DNA of 64,000 nt, taken from the IMG/VR virus record IMGVR_UViG_3300026484_000351, positions 32,769 to 96,768 of that record, one strand, 5' to 3'. Under the pieces are notes generated by a model. That model had not been told where the DNA came from. It searched no databases and saw nothing but the letters and a program-made list of their open reading frames with translations. Shown here piece by piece: positions 23,786 through 32,067 of this stretch. This stretch comes from a virus. Position 1 is the stretch's first letter; the number at the start of each line of letters is the position of its first letter. The position numbers and the translations under genes are program-made.

Positions 23786-23929
23786 ATGTCAGATTTTATT
23801 ATAGATATAACTAATTATATATCAAGTTTAGAGGATATTAGTTCTGAAAATGCACAAAATATTGTGTTTAATATAAGTGAACCAGAAATAAAAAATATAT
23901 TAAATATAAAGGTTTTAGAAAATGTTTAA
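23786..23929 (+). CDS. 47-residue unknown protein
   Basis: ATG 23786 follows AAAGGATTAAA and a strong promoter. The product MSDFIIDITNYISSLEDISS... is acidic and helical. It overlaps the next gene by eight bases. No family is recognised. Confidence 0.65.
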   Translation: MSDFIIDITNYISSLEDISSENAQNIVFNISEPEIKNILNIKVLENV

Positions 23930-24170
23930 TAAATCACAAGATAAAAGAAACTTAGTGATTGCATTAGCAAAGTTTAATAGGATGTATGCACAAGTTACAG
24001 TTCAAGAACGAACAACAGATGAGCTTGAAACAGTTGCTAATTATGGCAAAAATATGTTAAAATTATTTTTTGATTTCTTTAAGAATGAAGACGAAATATT
24101 AAGTAAGGTTAAGACTTTACAAAAAGCATTACAAACAAGAAAAAATAAAGGCCAAGAAGGAATTAAATAA
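23922..24170 (+). CDS. Helical 82-residue protein
   Basis: The product is basic and helical (RNLVIALAKFNRMYAQ, GKNMLKLFFDFFKNED). Its stop overlaps the start of the sigma-like gene, suggesting that the two are made together and perhaps form a complex. No family is recognised. Confidence 0.75.
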   Translation: MFNKSQDKRNLVIALAKFNRMYAQVTVQERTTDELETVANYGKNMLKLFFDFFKNEDEILSKVKTLQKALQTRKNKGQEGIK

Positions 24171-24355
24171 TGAAAGTAGCAAATACTACAACTTTAGGAA
24201 CGGAAACAAATCCAAATATATCTATGAGTTATGGAGAAATAGCGAAAGAATTAGGTATTACAGTTAAAGAAGTTAAAGACGCAGAAGCAAGTGCTTTTAA
24301 AAAAATAAGACACCCAAAAATTGGGAAAGCTTTTAAACAATACTTAGGTTTATAA
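24170..24355 (+). CDS. Sigma70 region-4-like DNA-binding protein
   Basis: Of 61 residues, positions 19-59 match sigma70 region 4 closely: SYGEIAKELGITVKEVKDAE, then ASAFKKIRHPKIGKAFKQYL, including the KxRHP motif after the recognition helix. In sigma factors this domain binds the -35 element and the beta flap of RNA polymerase. Here no other sigma region is present. It could replace or block region 4, fitting a phage whose promoters have a strong -10 and no -35. That role is inference. Confidence 0.78.
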   Translation: MKVANTTTLGTETNPNISMSYGEIAKELGITVKEVKDAEASAFKKIRHPKIGKAFKQYLGL

Positions 24356-24375
24356 ACAGCTGTAAAGGAGAGAAA

Positions 24376-24540
24376 ATGAAAAAAGGCAATATGGTCATTT
24401 ATATAGATATTTCTAATAACACTTTAGAAAATGGAAAAGAATATAAAATTAATAAAGTGCTTAAAGACGGGGCACTTCAAGTTGAAATTGTTACTGGTTT
24501 TGCGGGATTAACTTCTGATAGATTTAAATTAGTAAAATAG
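24376..24540 (+). CDS. 54-residue SH3-like protein
   Basis: ATG 24376 follows AAAGGAGAGAAA. The product MKKGNMVIYIDISNNTLENG... has a small-barrel pattern (KEYKINKVLKDGALQVEIV, ending SDRFKLVK). It resembles the protein at 53590 in style. The function is unknown. Confidence 0.7.
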   Translation: MKKGNMVIYIDISNNTLENGKEYKINKVLKDGALQVEIVTGFAGLTSDRFKLVK

Positions 24541-24562
24541 TAATTTTATTATTTTAACTTTG

Positions 24563-24590
24563 TTTTAAGATTATTATGTTATAATTAAGT
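24563..24590 (+). promoter_or_regulatory. Promoter of the repeated phage family
   Basis: GTTTTAAGATTATTATGTTATAAT precedes the tRNA nucleotidyltransferase-like gene at 24609. Confidence 0.82.
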
Positions 24591-24608
24591 ATACAAAAAG
24601 GATATAAA

Positions 24609-25568
24609 ATGTTTATCAGAACACAATTAATGAACCAATTTAAAAATGAAGTATTTAAAAGAAAATTACAAGGCAAAGTAAATACATTTATTAATATTTC
24701 AGCACAGAACTTAAATGAAACTATATTATATGCAACAAAAAGTCAATTAATTGAATTAGAAAATGATGAAACTCAATTATGTAAATTATTAGAAGATCTA
24801 ATTATTACTTTTAAAAATAGAAAAACATCAGTACAAAATTTTAATAGTAATATGGGTCGAGATTTAAAAAATACTCAGGTTATTGCAGATACAACAGTTC
24901 AGAGAATAATTAAAAATTCAACAGAAGTCACAAAAGAATTAGCAGGTATCCTAAAAACAATTAGTTCAAATTCAGTTATTGTTGGTGGCTGTGTTAGAGA
25001 TGCAATTCTTGGAAGAGAAGCAAAAGATATTGACTTTGCTACAGATGCTCATTATGATAATGTAGAAAAAGCTGTTTCGTCAAATGGTTTTAAAGTAAAA
25101 GAAGCAGGAAAACAATTTTTAGTTATGATTGTTAGCAAAACAAATACAGAAGGCAAAACAGAAGATTTTGAAATTGCAATGTTTCGTAAAGATGGAAATT
25201 ATACAGATGGTCGAAGACCAGACAGTGTTGAAATTGGTACAATCTATGACGATTCTAGGAGAAGGGATTTCACGATCAATTCCCTTTATTTTAACCTTAC
25301 TACTCAAGTAGTACAAGACCCAAACGGAACTGGACTACAAGATTTAAGTGATAAAGTCCTTAGATTTGTTGGAAAAGCAGATGATAGAATCAAAGAAGAT
25401 AAGTTGCGTGTAATGAGGTTTTATAGATTTTTAGGAAGATATAAAGACCTTGAAATGACGGCTGATAACAAAAGTCTTAAAGCATGTAGAGCTAATTTTG
25501 CAGCAATGCAATCAAGTGTAGCACCTGAAAGACTTAAAATGGAAATAGAAAAAATGGTGGGATTTTAA
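24609..25568 (+). CDS. CCA-adding/poly(A) polymerase-type tRNA nucleotidyltransferase
   Basis: Residues 120-319 match class II nucleotidyltransferases: VIVGGCVRDAILGREAKDID (GG-x-x-R-D plus DxD), then DDSRRRDFTINSLYFN, PNGTGLQDLSDKVLRFVG and EDKLRVMRFYRFLGRY. The first 115 residues are a helical extension not usual for the family. The C-terminal tRNA-binding body is shorter than in cellular CCA enzymes. It probably repairs or tails RNA 3' ends. Repair of tRNAs damaged by host defence is a reasonable role but not shown. Confidence 0.87.
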   Translation: MFIRTQLMNQFKNEVFKRKLQGKVNTFINISAQNLNETILYATKSQLIELENDETQLCKLLEDLIITFKNRKTSVQNFNSNMGRDLKNTQVIADTTVQRIIKNSTEVTKELAGILKTISSNSVIVGGCVRDAILGREAKDIDFATDAHYDNVEKAVSSNGFKVKEAGKQFLVMIVSKTNTEGKTEDFEIAMFRKDGNYTDGRRPDSVEIGTIYDDSRRRDFTINSLYFNLTTQVVQDPNGTGLQDLSDKVLRFVGKADDRIKEDKLRVMRFYRFLGRYKDLEMTADNKSLKACRANFAAMQSSVAPERLKMEIEKMVGF

Positions 25569-25569
25569 A

Positions 25570-26271
25570 ATGAATTTAGATACAGCACAAATGGAAACAA
25601 GAATATTAGTAAAAATACTTACTACCCCAACAAGTGATTATAATAGTGTTAAAATTATTAAAGATGAAATTTTAGGATTATATGTTTACGGTTCAAAATT
25701 ATGGGGAACTAATAATGAAAATTCCGACTCAGATTATGCAGTTGTTTTAAGTGATACAGCATCTGTTTGGAAATTTTATGAAAAACAATATGTTCAAAGT
25801 GAATCTGAGGATGTTGATATTCATATTATGTCCGAAAGTTATTATAAAAATTTGGTTATAGAATGTGATGAATTTGGTTTAAGTTTATTTGTACAAGAAT
25901 ATCCTTTAATTAAATATGAAACTGATATTGAATACAAAGATCTAAGTTTGCAGAATCTTAGAAAATCATTTAGTTCAAAAGCAAATAATAGTTATGTAAA
26001 GGCAAAGAAGAAACTGATAGACGGCGAAATAAATATTGCTTATAAAAGTATGTATCACAGCCTAAGAATTTTAGATTTAGGAAAAGATATTGCTACTGCA
26101 ATAAAAGAAGAAGGAAAGATATATGATTTAACAAGTTATGGTGAAAATATCGAATACATAGCAGACTTATTCGAACAGCAATATGAAAATTGGGATTATA
26201 TTCACAAGATATGCAAACCTTTATTTAATGCTTATGCAACAGAGTTTAGAAAAATGGCTCCAAAAGCTTAG
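25570..26271 (+). CDS. Pol-beta-fold nucleotidyltransferase (MNT-like)
   Basis: The catalytic motif is visible as LYVYGSKLWGTNNENSDSDY (GS followed by DxD, about residues 38-57), with a third acidic candidate in EDVDIHIMSES. The C-terminal half is helical with KANNSYVKAKKKLI and YKSMYHSLRIL, as in nucleotidyltransferases with a HEPN-like or substrate-binding helix bundle. It lies two bases after the tRNA nucleotidyltransferase gene, so the pair may act in one RNA-modifying process. The substrate is unknown. Confidence 0.8.
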   Translation: MNLDTAQMETRILVKILTTPTSDYNSVKIIKDEILGLYVYGSKLWGTNNENSDSDYAVVLSDTASVWKFYEKQYVQSESEDVDIHIMSESYYKNLVIECDEFGLSLFVQEYPLIKYETDIEYKDLSLQNLRKSFSSKANNSYVKAKKKLIDGEINIAYKSMYHSLRILDLGKDIATAIKEEGKIYDLTSYGENIEYIADLFEQQYENWDYIHKICKPLFNAYATEFRKMAPKA

Positions 26272-26281
26272 GGAGGATAGA

Positions 26282-27004
26282 ATGAAAGAAATATTTAATG
26301 TTATAATGGGCTTTTTTTACATTATAGGCGATTTACTTAAGCAATTAGTCTTAATTATTGTCGGTTCAGTGACAATGTTTTTCACAGAGAATAGAAAAAA
26401 TAATGCGTTTTTACGAATGTTGGGACAGAATTGTTTTCTGAATTTATTCGTAACAGGTTTTATATTATTTTGGCTAATAGGGCATATATCTGTAATAGCG
26501 GGGTTAGTGGCAGTTATCCTTTGGTTCTTTATATTTACAGAAATAAGAAAATATTTATATTTTAAGTATGTTAATGAGAATGAATATACTGACGAATATG
26601 ATATATTGGGTCGTTTTTCCTTAGGTGTAACATTATTTTTAACAATACTCGTAAGTAATATTAACAGTGCCTATAAATACCAAGAAGTTGGTAGTTACGC
26701 ATTCAAGAAATCAGATTTTGTTGGAAAGAAAACAGAACAATTTACTGTAGAAGAAGAAAGTGGTGAGAGTGTTAAAAAAAGTAGAACTGTTCCTTATTAT
26801 TATATAAAGAATACAATGGTATTAGACGGACAAGAGAAAAAGGTATATGTCAAAGGTTGTAAGGATGCAGGCAAATATAAAATACTTGAAGAAACGCTAC
26901 CAGTAACTTATATACCAGGTGTTAAGTATGCATATACAAGTTTTTATGCTGAATGTTCATCTATGTATCAAAAATATAAAAATATTGAAAAGAAGATTAA
27001 ATAA
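26282..27004 (+). CDS. Integral membrane protein, about three helices
   Basis: ATG 26282 follows TAGGGAGGATAG. A longer frame would overlap the nucleotidyltransferase gene. The 240-residue product has hydrophobic segments near residues 7-30, 50-85 and 118-135, then a polar domain containing EKKVYVKGCKDAGKYK and ending with Cys-containing AECSSMYQKYK. It is paired with a second membrane protein downstream. The function is unknown. Confidence 0.78.
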   Translation: MKEIFNVIMGFFYIIGDLLKQLVLIIVGSVTMFFTENRKNNAFLRMLGQNCFLNLFVTGFILFWLIGHISVIAGLVAVILWFFIFTEIRKYLYFKYVNENEYTDEYDILGRFSLGVTLFLTILVSNINSAYKYQEVGSYAFKKSDFVGKKTEQFTVEEESGESVKKSRTVPYYYIKNTMVLDGQEKKVYVKGCKDAGKYKILEETLPVTYIPGVKYAYTSFYAECSSMYQKYKNIEKKIK

Positions 27005-27588
27005 TGAAAGCGTTTTTAGGATTATTTTTAGTAGTATTTGATTTATTAAAAGGATTGGGGATACCAAATTTAGGAAAGAAAATTAAACATTTTTTTCTTG
27101 TTCAATCCTGGTGGAGATTGTTAATTATATTAATATCTGCAGGTTGCATAGGGTTTGGTTATAATATATTTGGTGCAGGTATTTTAATTGGTGTTACTAT
27201 TTGGTATTTAACAGAAAAACAAGAACAATATGCCAAAAAAAGAGGTAATTGGAATACTGTAGAAAGAAATGACCATTTTATTATTCCCAGTATTTTATCA
27301 TTAGTTACTATGATAATCATACAAAGTGTTTTGGTTTATAAAGCGGTTCCTAAATATGAGGTTATTAAAAATATTACTTTAAATGAAAAAACAGTAACAG
27401 AAAAATCTTATGTTTATTTAAATGTAAAAGGCACATCTGTAAAATTAGACACCGGAAGTAAATGTAAATGGGGTCAGTCAACTGAACTTTATAAGGAAAC
27501 AAAAGATGTTTTTTGGTTTAACCCAAATATTATAGGCAAATATTATTTAAATTGCAATAGACCAATGAAAAAATATACAAAGATTTAG
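27004..27588 (+). CDS. Integral membrane protein, partner of the preceding gene
   Basis: The 194-residue product starts in a TAATG overlap. It has hydrophobic segments near 3-20, 38-65 and 97-115 and an extracytoplasmic-looking C-terminal domain with two Cys (GSKCKWG, YYLNCNRP). Its layout parallels the preceding gene (membrane helices, then a polar Cys-bearing domain), so the two may form one complex. No family is recognised. Confidence 0.78.
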   Translation: MKAFLGLFLVVFDLLKGLGIPNLGKKIKHFFLVQSWWRLLIILISAGCIGFGYNIFGAGILIGVTIWYLTEKQEQYAKKRGNWNTVERNDHFIIPSILSLVTMIIIQSVLVYKAVPKYEVIKNITLNEKTVTEKSYVYLNVKGTSVKLDTGSKCKWGQSTELYKETKDVFWFNPNIIGKYYLNCNRPMKKYTKI

Positions 27589-27590
27589 AA

Positions 27591-27803
27591 ATGATATATA
27601 AAGTTAGAAAATTTGATACAGATGAATTGCTTCTTGAATTTCTTGAGAAAAACATAGGAAAAATAGATATTATTTCAACTCATAATACACCTTTTCAAGA
27701 AGACAGAAGATTTGGTGGTAGTTACCGAGACATATACACCGAGAGTGTAAGAGTTTCGGTGATATATAAAGAAATTTCAGAAATTAAAAGAAAGGAAATA
27801 TAA
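27591..27803 (+). CDS. Unknown 70-residue protein
   Basis: The small alpha/beta product MIYKVRKFDTDELLLEFLEK... includes DIISTHNTPFQEDRRFGGSY and a strand ESVRVSVIYKEI. Its last codons double as the ribosome site (AAAGGAAATATAATG) of the next gene. No family is recognised. Confidence 0.7.
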   Translation: MIYKVRKFDTDELLLEFLEKNIGKIDIISTHNTPFQEDRRFGGSYRDIYTESVRVSVIYKEISEIKRKEI

Positions 27804-28165
27804 TGCAAGAGTTTGGATTTAGCACAATTGAGGCTTTTCCAGAGCCAAAAGCTAAACTAACAAAAAGGACTATTATTGGATATTCTTCGCCAAAAATGTT
27901 TTATACACCAGATGAAATAGAGCAGGACATCCCAGTTATTAAATTAGCATTTACGAATAACAATGTTATAAAACTGTTTTTAAGGGAGTTTTATAAACCA
28001 ACTGATATTCAAATTATACAATACTTGTTGACTTATAAAAAAGTTATCTTAACAAACTGTGAATATGAGTTTGTGTATGTACAAGAAGGCCAAGAGGAAT
28101 TATTCCTGGAAATGTATATGGGAATAAAACACGAAGAAAAACAAAAATTTAAAAAATATATTTAA
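27803..28165 (+). CDS. Unknown 120-residue protein ending FKKYI
   Basis: The product is mixed alpha/beta (VIKLAFTNNNVIKLFLREF, YLLTYKKVILTNCEYEFV) with the basic-Tyr-Ile ending KQKFKKYI found on other small proteins of the window. The function is unknown. Confidence 0.72.
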   Translation: MQEFGFSTIEAFPEPKAKLTKRTIIGYSSPKMFYTPDEIEQDIPVIKLAFTNNNVIKLFLREFYKPTDIQIIQYLLTYKKVILTNCEYEFVYVQEGQEELFLEMYMGIKHEEKQKFKKYI

Positions 28166-28174
28166 GGAAAAGAA

Positions 28175-28429
28175 ATGACAGCAGAAAATTTTACATATTG
28201 GTTACAAGGGTTTATGGAAGTACAAAATCCAGAAAATCTTAATAAAACGCAAGTTCAGATTATCAAAGACCATTTGGCTTTAGTTATGACTAAAGTTACA
28301 CCAGATAGATATAAGTCAGAAGAAAATGACAATGTAGATGAAATAGGGGAAGAAGCAGGTCAGTATGCAGAAGATTCTTCACTTCAACCTGACATTATTC
28401 CTGATTGTTTTCCGGATACAATTTGCTAA
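28175..28429 (+). CDS. Acidic 84-residue protein
   Basis: The N-terminal half is a helix-turn-helix-like helical segment (NFTYWLQGFMEVQNPENLNK, VQIIKDHLALVMTKVTP), and the C-terminal half is acidic and disordered, ending PDTIC. The first half resembles short phage proteins of the YWLQGFFE type that are common in tailed phages and of unknown role. Confidence 0.75.
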   Translation: MTAENFTYWLQGFMEVQNPENLNKTQVQIIKDHLALVMTKVTPDRYKSEENDNVDEIGEEAGQYAEDSSLQPDIIPDCFPDTIC

Positions 28430-28528
28430 GCACGAGGTAAAAACAACAAATGGGAGAGGTGCAGTTTCAGGAATTGCTTAAGAAAAAAACATAATAAAGT
28501 AAGATTAAATAATACAAAGGATTAAAAA

Positions 28529-29014
28529 ATGACAGAGTCAAGCAGAATAGTAGATTGGAATGAAAAAAGAGGGTTAATCAAAACACCAGAAGATATGGTA
28601 ATTGAAAACGAAATGAGTTACGTTGTTGAGGAAGTTATAGAGTCTATGACAGCAATGACATCTAAAGAAGCAAGACCATTTGCAAGAGCAATCTGTTTAG
28701 CAATTAGAAATGGTAATATAAAAATATTAGGGCACTTAATTGATGAAAATGAACTAACAGTTTCTCAAGATGGGAGTGATGAAGTTATTGAACCTACAGG
28801 AGAACAAATTGCTGATGCTTGTGGAGATATTAAAGTATTCGCAACTGGTACAATTAGAAAAGCGGGCTATAACCCAGACATTGTAATGGATGAAGTACAA
28901 AGAGAAATAGATTCAAGAATAGGCAGAATCGAAGATGGTAAATTTATAAAAGACTCTTCACCTGAAGCACAAGCAAATTGGTATAAAGCTGATTTTACAA
29001 AAGCAAAAATATAA
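28529..29014 (+). CDS. MazG-like NTP pyrophosphohydrolase
   Basis: The 161-residue product has the layout of phage MazG-like all-alpha NTPases: an N-terminal acidic helix ENEMSYVVEEVIESM, then ADACGDIKVFATGTIRKAGYN and DEVQREIDSRIGR. The ending is the typical GKFIKDSSPEAQANWYKADF. MazG-family enzymes hydrolyse (d)NTPs to monophosphates and can lower alarmones. The metal site would use the Glu/Glu/Asp set in the first two helices. A role in nucleotide-pool control during infection is expected from the family. Confidence 0.75.
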   Translation: MTESSRIVDWNEKRGLIKTPEDMVIENEMSYVVEEVIESMTAMTSKEARPFARAICLAIRNGNIKILGHLIDENELTVSQDGSDEVIEPTGEQIADACGDIKVFATGTIRKAGYNPDIVMDEVQREIDSRIGRIEDGKFIKDSSPEAQANWYKADFTKAKI

Positions 29015-29025
29015 GGATTGTTTAA

Positions 29026-30171
29026 ATGGGAATAAAATTTGCAACAATAGGAAATCAAGTAAATGTTTATGACTTAAATGAGGAAACATTTTCTGACTTT
29101 TTAAAACCAAGAGTTTACACACTAGAATATAGCCCAAGTTCAGGATTTTATTTAAGAATTTTTAAAGCAAAATTTGATACTCCAAAGAGGTTATATGGTA
29201 GTATTAAAAAAAGAGCAAGGAAGGTAATAGACACTTATAAGTCAAGAGTAAATAGCACGGGAGTTTTACTAACTGGGAATAAAGGTTCAGGTAAAACAAT
29301 GGTATCAGAATATATTGCAAACCAAATGATAAATGATGGCAAAGCAGTTATTTTAATAAATCAAAACTTTAATGGACAAAGTTTTACTAACTTTATTAAT
29401 ATGCTGGGTGAATGTGTTTTGTTTTTTGATGAGTTCGGAAAAACTTTTGAAACTCAAAATAACCCTAACTCTAATAGAAAAAATAACGACCAAAATGAGT
29501 TGCTAACTTTAATGGATGGAACATCTAGCCTTAAAAGAATGTTTCTTTTAACTGAAAATGAAAAAAGAAATATTAATGAGTACATGATTGATAGACCTAG
29601 TAGAATTTATTATCATTTTAAATATAATACATTAGAAGAATCTATTGTACATGAATATTGTGATGATTTTAAGATACCTGATGATAAAAAATATGAAATA
29701 ATTGAGGTTTCAAGACAAATAAGTCAATTTAGTTTTGATATTCTTAAGTGTATTGTTGATGAATACTTAAGATATGGTGGAACTATTACAAATATTGTTC
29801 AAGACTTAAATATCACTTATAAAGAAACAAAATTTGAATTAGTTCTTGAGAAATTTATTGAGAAAGAAACTAATAAAGAATTAAAAACAAAAACAAAAAC
29901 AATTGATTACGAAGATGATAAAACTTTTGAATTTAATGTAATATATTATCCACAGCCAAACCAACAAGAGGATCTTTTGCCAGAGTCAGATATGGAAGGG
30001 ATATTTGACAGAATAGATGAACCAGTAGAAGAAGGTTGTGATAGCACTTGGTTTAGAAGAGTTAATCTAACTTATAATATGAGAGATAATATGGTATTTG
30101 ATAATAAACATTATATAGTAATAGGCAGTCTTCAAGAGAAGACTGTTAAGTTTGACTATAAGTCTTTATAA
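29026..30171 (+). CDS. P-loop AAA-type ATPase
   Basis: The protein (381 residues) has Walker A LTGNKGSGKTMVSEY (about 83-97), Walker B CVLFFDEFGKTF (about 131-142), a polar sensor-like RMFLLTENEKRNIN and an Arg-containing DRPSRIYYHF. After about residue 215 comes a helical lid region and an acidic C-terminal domain with GCDSTWFRRVNLTYNM. Such AAA proteins occur in large phages and are often uncharacterised. It is probably a remodeler or DNA-linked ATPase. The partner is unknown. Confidence 0.82.
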   Translation: MGIKFATIGNQVNVYDLNEETFSDFLKPRVYTLEYSPSSGFYLRIFKAKFDTPKRLYGSIKKRARKVIDTYKSRVNSTGVLLTGNKGSGKTMVSEYIANQMINDGKAVILINQNFNGQSFTNFINMLGECVLFFDEFGKTFETQNNPNSNRKNNDQNELLTLMDGTSSLKRMFLLTENEKRNINEYMIDRPSRIYYHFKYNTLEESIVHEYCDDFKIPDDKKYEIIEVSRQISQFSFDILKCIVDEYLRYGGTITNIVQDLNITYKETKFELVLEKFIEKETNKELKTKTKTIDYEDDKTFEFNVIYYPQPNQQEDLLPESDMEGIFDRIDEPVEEGCDSTWFRRVNLTYNMRDNMVFDNKHYIVIGSLQEKTVKFDYKSL

Positions 30172-30204
30172 TACGATTACACTCTTTAACCCACAGTTAA
30201 TCTT

Positions 30205-30231
30205 ATTTTAAGGTTGTTATGTTATAATTAT
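30205..30231 (+). promoter_or_regulatory. Promoter of the repeated phage family
   Basis: ATTTTAAGGTTGTTATGTTATAAT followed by TATA precedes the gene at 30253. Confidence 0.82.
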
Positions 30232-30252
30232 ATAAACAAAAAGGATAATATA

Positions 30253-30507
30253 ATGAAAAGAGCAACAGCTTGTAAAGTAAAACAATCAAATGGATTTGAA
30301 TTTGACTATGGCATTAAATTAAAAATTAATAGATTTTTTATTACTTGTGTTCATGTTCAACCATCGTGTGGAGTGACTCAGAAAAAGTTAAGAGAAGCTT
30401 ATATTAATAGTATTAACGCTTTTAATAAGAAAAATGATGCAATCGATTATATTAACAAAGAGATTGAAATGGGTTATTTAACTACAGAAGGGTTAATAGC
30501 TTTATAA
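30253..30507 (+). CDS. Unknown 84-residue protein
   Basis: ATG 30253 follows AAAAAGGATAATATA. An upstream in-frame ATG lies inside the promoter -10 region and is rejected. The product is small and mixed (GFEFDYGIKLKINRFFITCV, then helix KKLREAYINSINAFNKK). No family is recognised. Confidence 0.72.
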   Translation: MKRATACKVKQSNGFEFDYGIKLKINRFFITCVHVQPSCGVTQKKLREAYINSINAFNKKNDAIDYINKEIEMGYLTTEGLIAL

Positions 30508-30570
30508 AGGAAAGATTTTTTATATAACCGAGATAATAAATGGCAACAGAAAATATTGGGTTCAATTAAA

Positions 30571-30657
30571 ATGCAGGAGACTTTTAAAGAAGCCTGTAAT
30601 GCATCTTTTGATAAGTATAAAATTAATAGACAGTTAGAGGAGAAAAGGAATGAGTAA
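30571..30657 (+). CDS. Possible 28-residue peptide or gene remnant
   Basis: ATG 30571 gives MQETFKEACNASFDKYKINR..., ending in the ribosome site of the next gene. The bases just upstream (30515-30570) read FYITEIINGNRKYWVQLK in another frame without a standard start. The region is therefore more likely a gene broken by frameshift than an intact one. Confidence 0.35.
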   Translation: MQETFKEACNASFDKYKINRQLEEKRNE

Positions 30658-30871
30658 TACAGATGTTATAAGATTTGAGGCAAAATTTAATTTAAAGTAC
30701 ATGAACGGCAATTATTTGTTAAGCGGTTTCACTCATATAAAAGGTATTCAGATGAATGAAAAAGAATTTGATATTGTTATGAGTTCTGGTATAGAACGAA
30801 TGAATGAAAAAGAGTGGAACGATTTTGTTGAAGATTATCCAGATTTACAAGAAACTATGAGGAAGTATTAA
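30650..30871 (+). CDS. Unknown 73-residue protein
   Basis: ATG 30650 has GAGGAGAAAAGG upstream. The product MSNTDVIRFEAKFNLKYMNG... is strand-rich first and acidic-helical later (NEKEWNDFVEDYPDLQETM). The DYPDLQ segment only loosely resembles the YPE tail and is internal. It overlaps the next gene by one base. Confidence 0.7.
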   Translation: MSNTDVIRFEAKFNLKYMNGNYLLSGFTHIKGIQMNEKEFDIVMSSGIERMNEKEWNDFVEDYPDLQETMRKY

Positions 30872-31392
30872 TGAAATATTTAATGATTATAGTTGTTCCT
30901 TTTAGGGAACTTTTTAAAAAAATACCTAAACCTAGAAACTTAGGAAATTTGTTTTTTATGTTTATTTTTCCACCTGCACTTTTGTTGTTTATTGGTTGGA
31001 TTAGTTTAGCTGTCTTGCAAATTATATTGGCTATAACATTTATAGTTATAGTTATAGTTATTTTAGTATTACCCACAATTGGAGACAGTTGGAATAAAGA
31101 ATTTATAATGATGATAGTTATGTATATTATATCAGGAGTTGTTTTTTTAAATTCAGTTCAAATAAAAACTATTTCAGAATCAAAAAATGTTAATTTAACA
31201 GAAAATACAATAGAGTATAAAGGCTTTACAAAAGATGTAACATATAAAAGAGAAAATTGTAAAACTAAAAAATATAATTTAAAACATTATAGTTTAAATT
31301 TATATGGTATTTCTCAAGAAAGTATTAGTGTTACTTGTGTTAAAGCACCTAAAAAAATTCAAGAAATTAAAGAAATTAAAGAAATAAATTAA
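30871..31392 (+). CDS. Integral membrane protein
   Basis: The 173-residue product has hydrophobic segments near 24-70 (likely two helices, IFPPALLLFIGWISLAVLQI and a Val/Ile-rich one) and 82-100. A polar C-terminal domain with two Cys (RENCKTKKY, ISVTCVKAP) follows, as in the membrane proteins at 26282 and 27004. It ends with the repeat EIKEIKEIN. The function is unknown. Confidence 0.75.
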   Translation: MKYLMIIVVPFRELFKKIPKPRNLGNLFFMFIFPPALLLFIGWISLAVLQIILAITFIVIVIVILVLPTIGDSWNKEFIMMIVMYIISGVVFLNSVQIKTISESKNVNLTENTIEYKGFTKDVTYKRENCKTKKYNLKHYSLNLYGISQESISVTCVKAPKKIQEIKEIKEIN

Positions 31393-31402
31393 AAGGAAAA
31401 TA

Positions 31403-31978
31403 ATGAAAAAAATTAATACAGTAGAAACTCTTTGGGAATCACCAGGAAAAAATCACGAAGGGAAGCCTTTCTTTTCAGTAAAACAGTCAAGAGATTATTA
31501 CACCTATGGGGAAAGAGTGGGAAAAGATTCAATAGCATTTATTCTATATGATGACAAAATCAAGAAATTTGCCTTAATCCTAGAAAGTAAACCACCACTT
31601 GACACTGAAACAGAACTTTGTAAAATGACAACTGCATTTGGTGGAAGTATTGATATGGGTGAAAATACAACTTATCAAGAAATATGCCAAACAGAGGTAA
31701 AAGAGGAGGCAGGATATATAGTACCACTTGATAAAATTTATGATTGTGGAAAAACTCTTGTAAGTACTCAAATGTCACAAATGTGCTATACATATCTTGT
31801 AGATGTTACTGGAATTCAGAAAACAGAAATAGCTGAATATGAAACTAAAGATGAAAATAATGAATTTAACGGAAATGAAGTAAGATGGATGAATATAAAT
31901 GAAATGATGGATAATGGAGATTGGAAATCTATATATATTTGGACACAAGCTGTATATAAAGAAATAATTAAAAAATAG
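31403..31978 (+). CDS. Nudix hydrolase-like protein
   Basis: The Nudix region is at about residues 77-105: GGSIDMGENTTYQEICQTEV then KEEAGYIVP. Compared with the consensus GX5EX7REUXEEXGU, the second part is spaced by two extra residues and the Arg is replaced by Thr, while the catalytic Glu pair (KEEAG) is kept. The 191-residue size fits a single-domain enzyme. Likely substrates are nucleoside-diphosphate compounds such as ADP-ribose or NAD, of interest given the NAD module downstream, but this is unproven. Confidence 0.8.
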   Translation: MKKINTVETLWESPGKNHEGKPFFSVKQSRDYYTYGERVGKDSIAFILYDDKIKKFALILESKPPLDTETELCKMTTAFGGSIDMGENTTYQEICQTEVKEEAGYIVPLDKIYDCGKTLVSTQMSQMCYTYLVDVTGIQKTEIAEYETKDENNEFNGNEVRWMNINEMMDNGDWKSIYIWTQAVYKEIIKK

Positions 31979-32067
31979 TTTGCTATTATATTCCAATTTA
32001 TTATTACTAATATCTAAAATTTGGAACTTTTGCCTTAGGGAGAAAATCTTAAAAAAGGAAAAATAAA

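Noticed and set aside
30214-30252. Earlier start for the gene at 30253
   Set aside because: The upstream ATG is part of the promoter block TATGTTATAAT, so it would lie at or before the transcription start.
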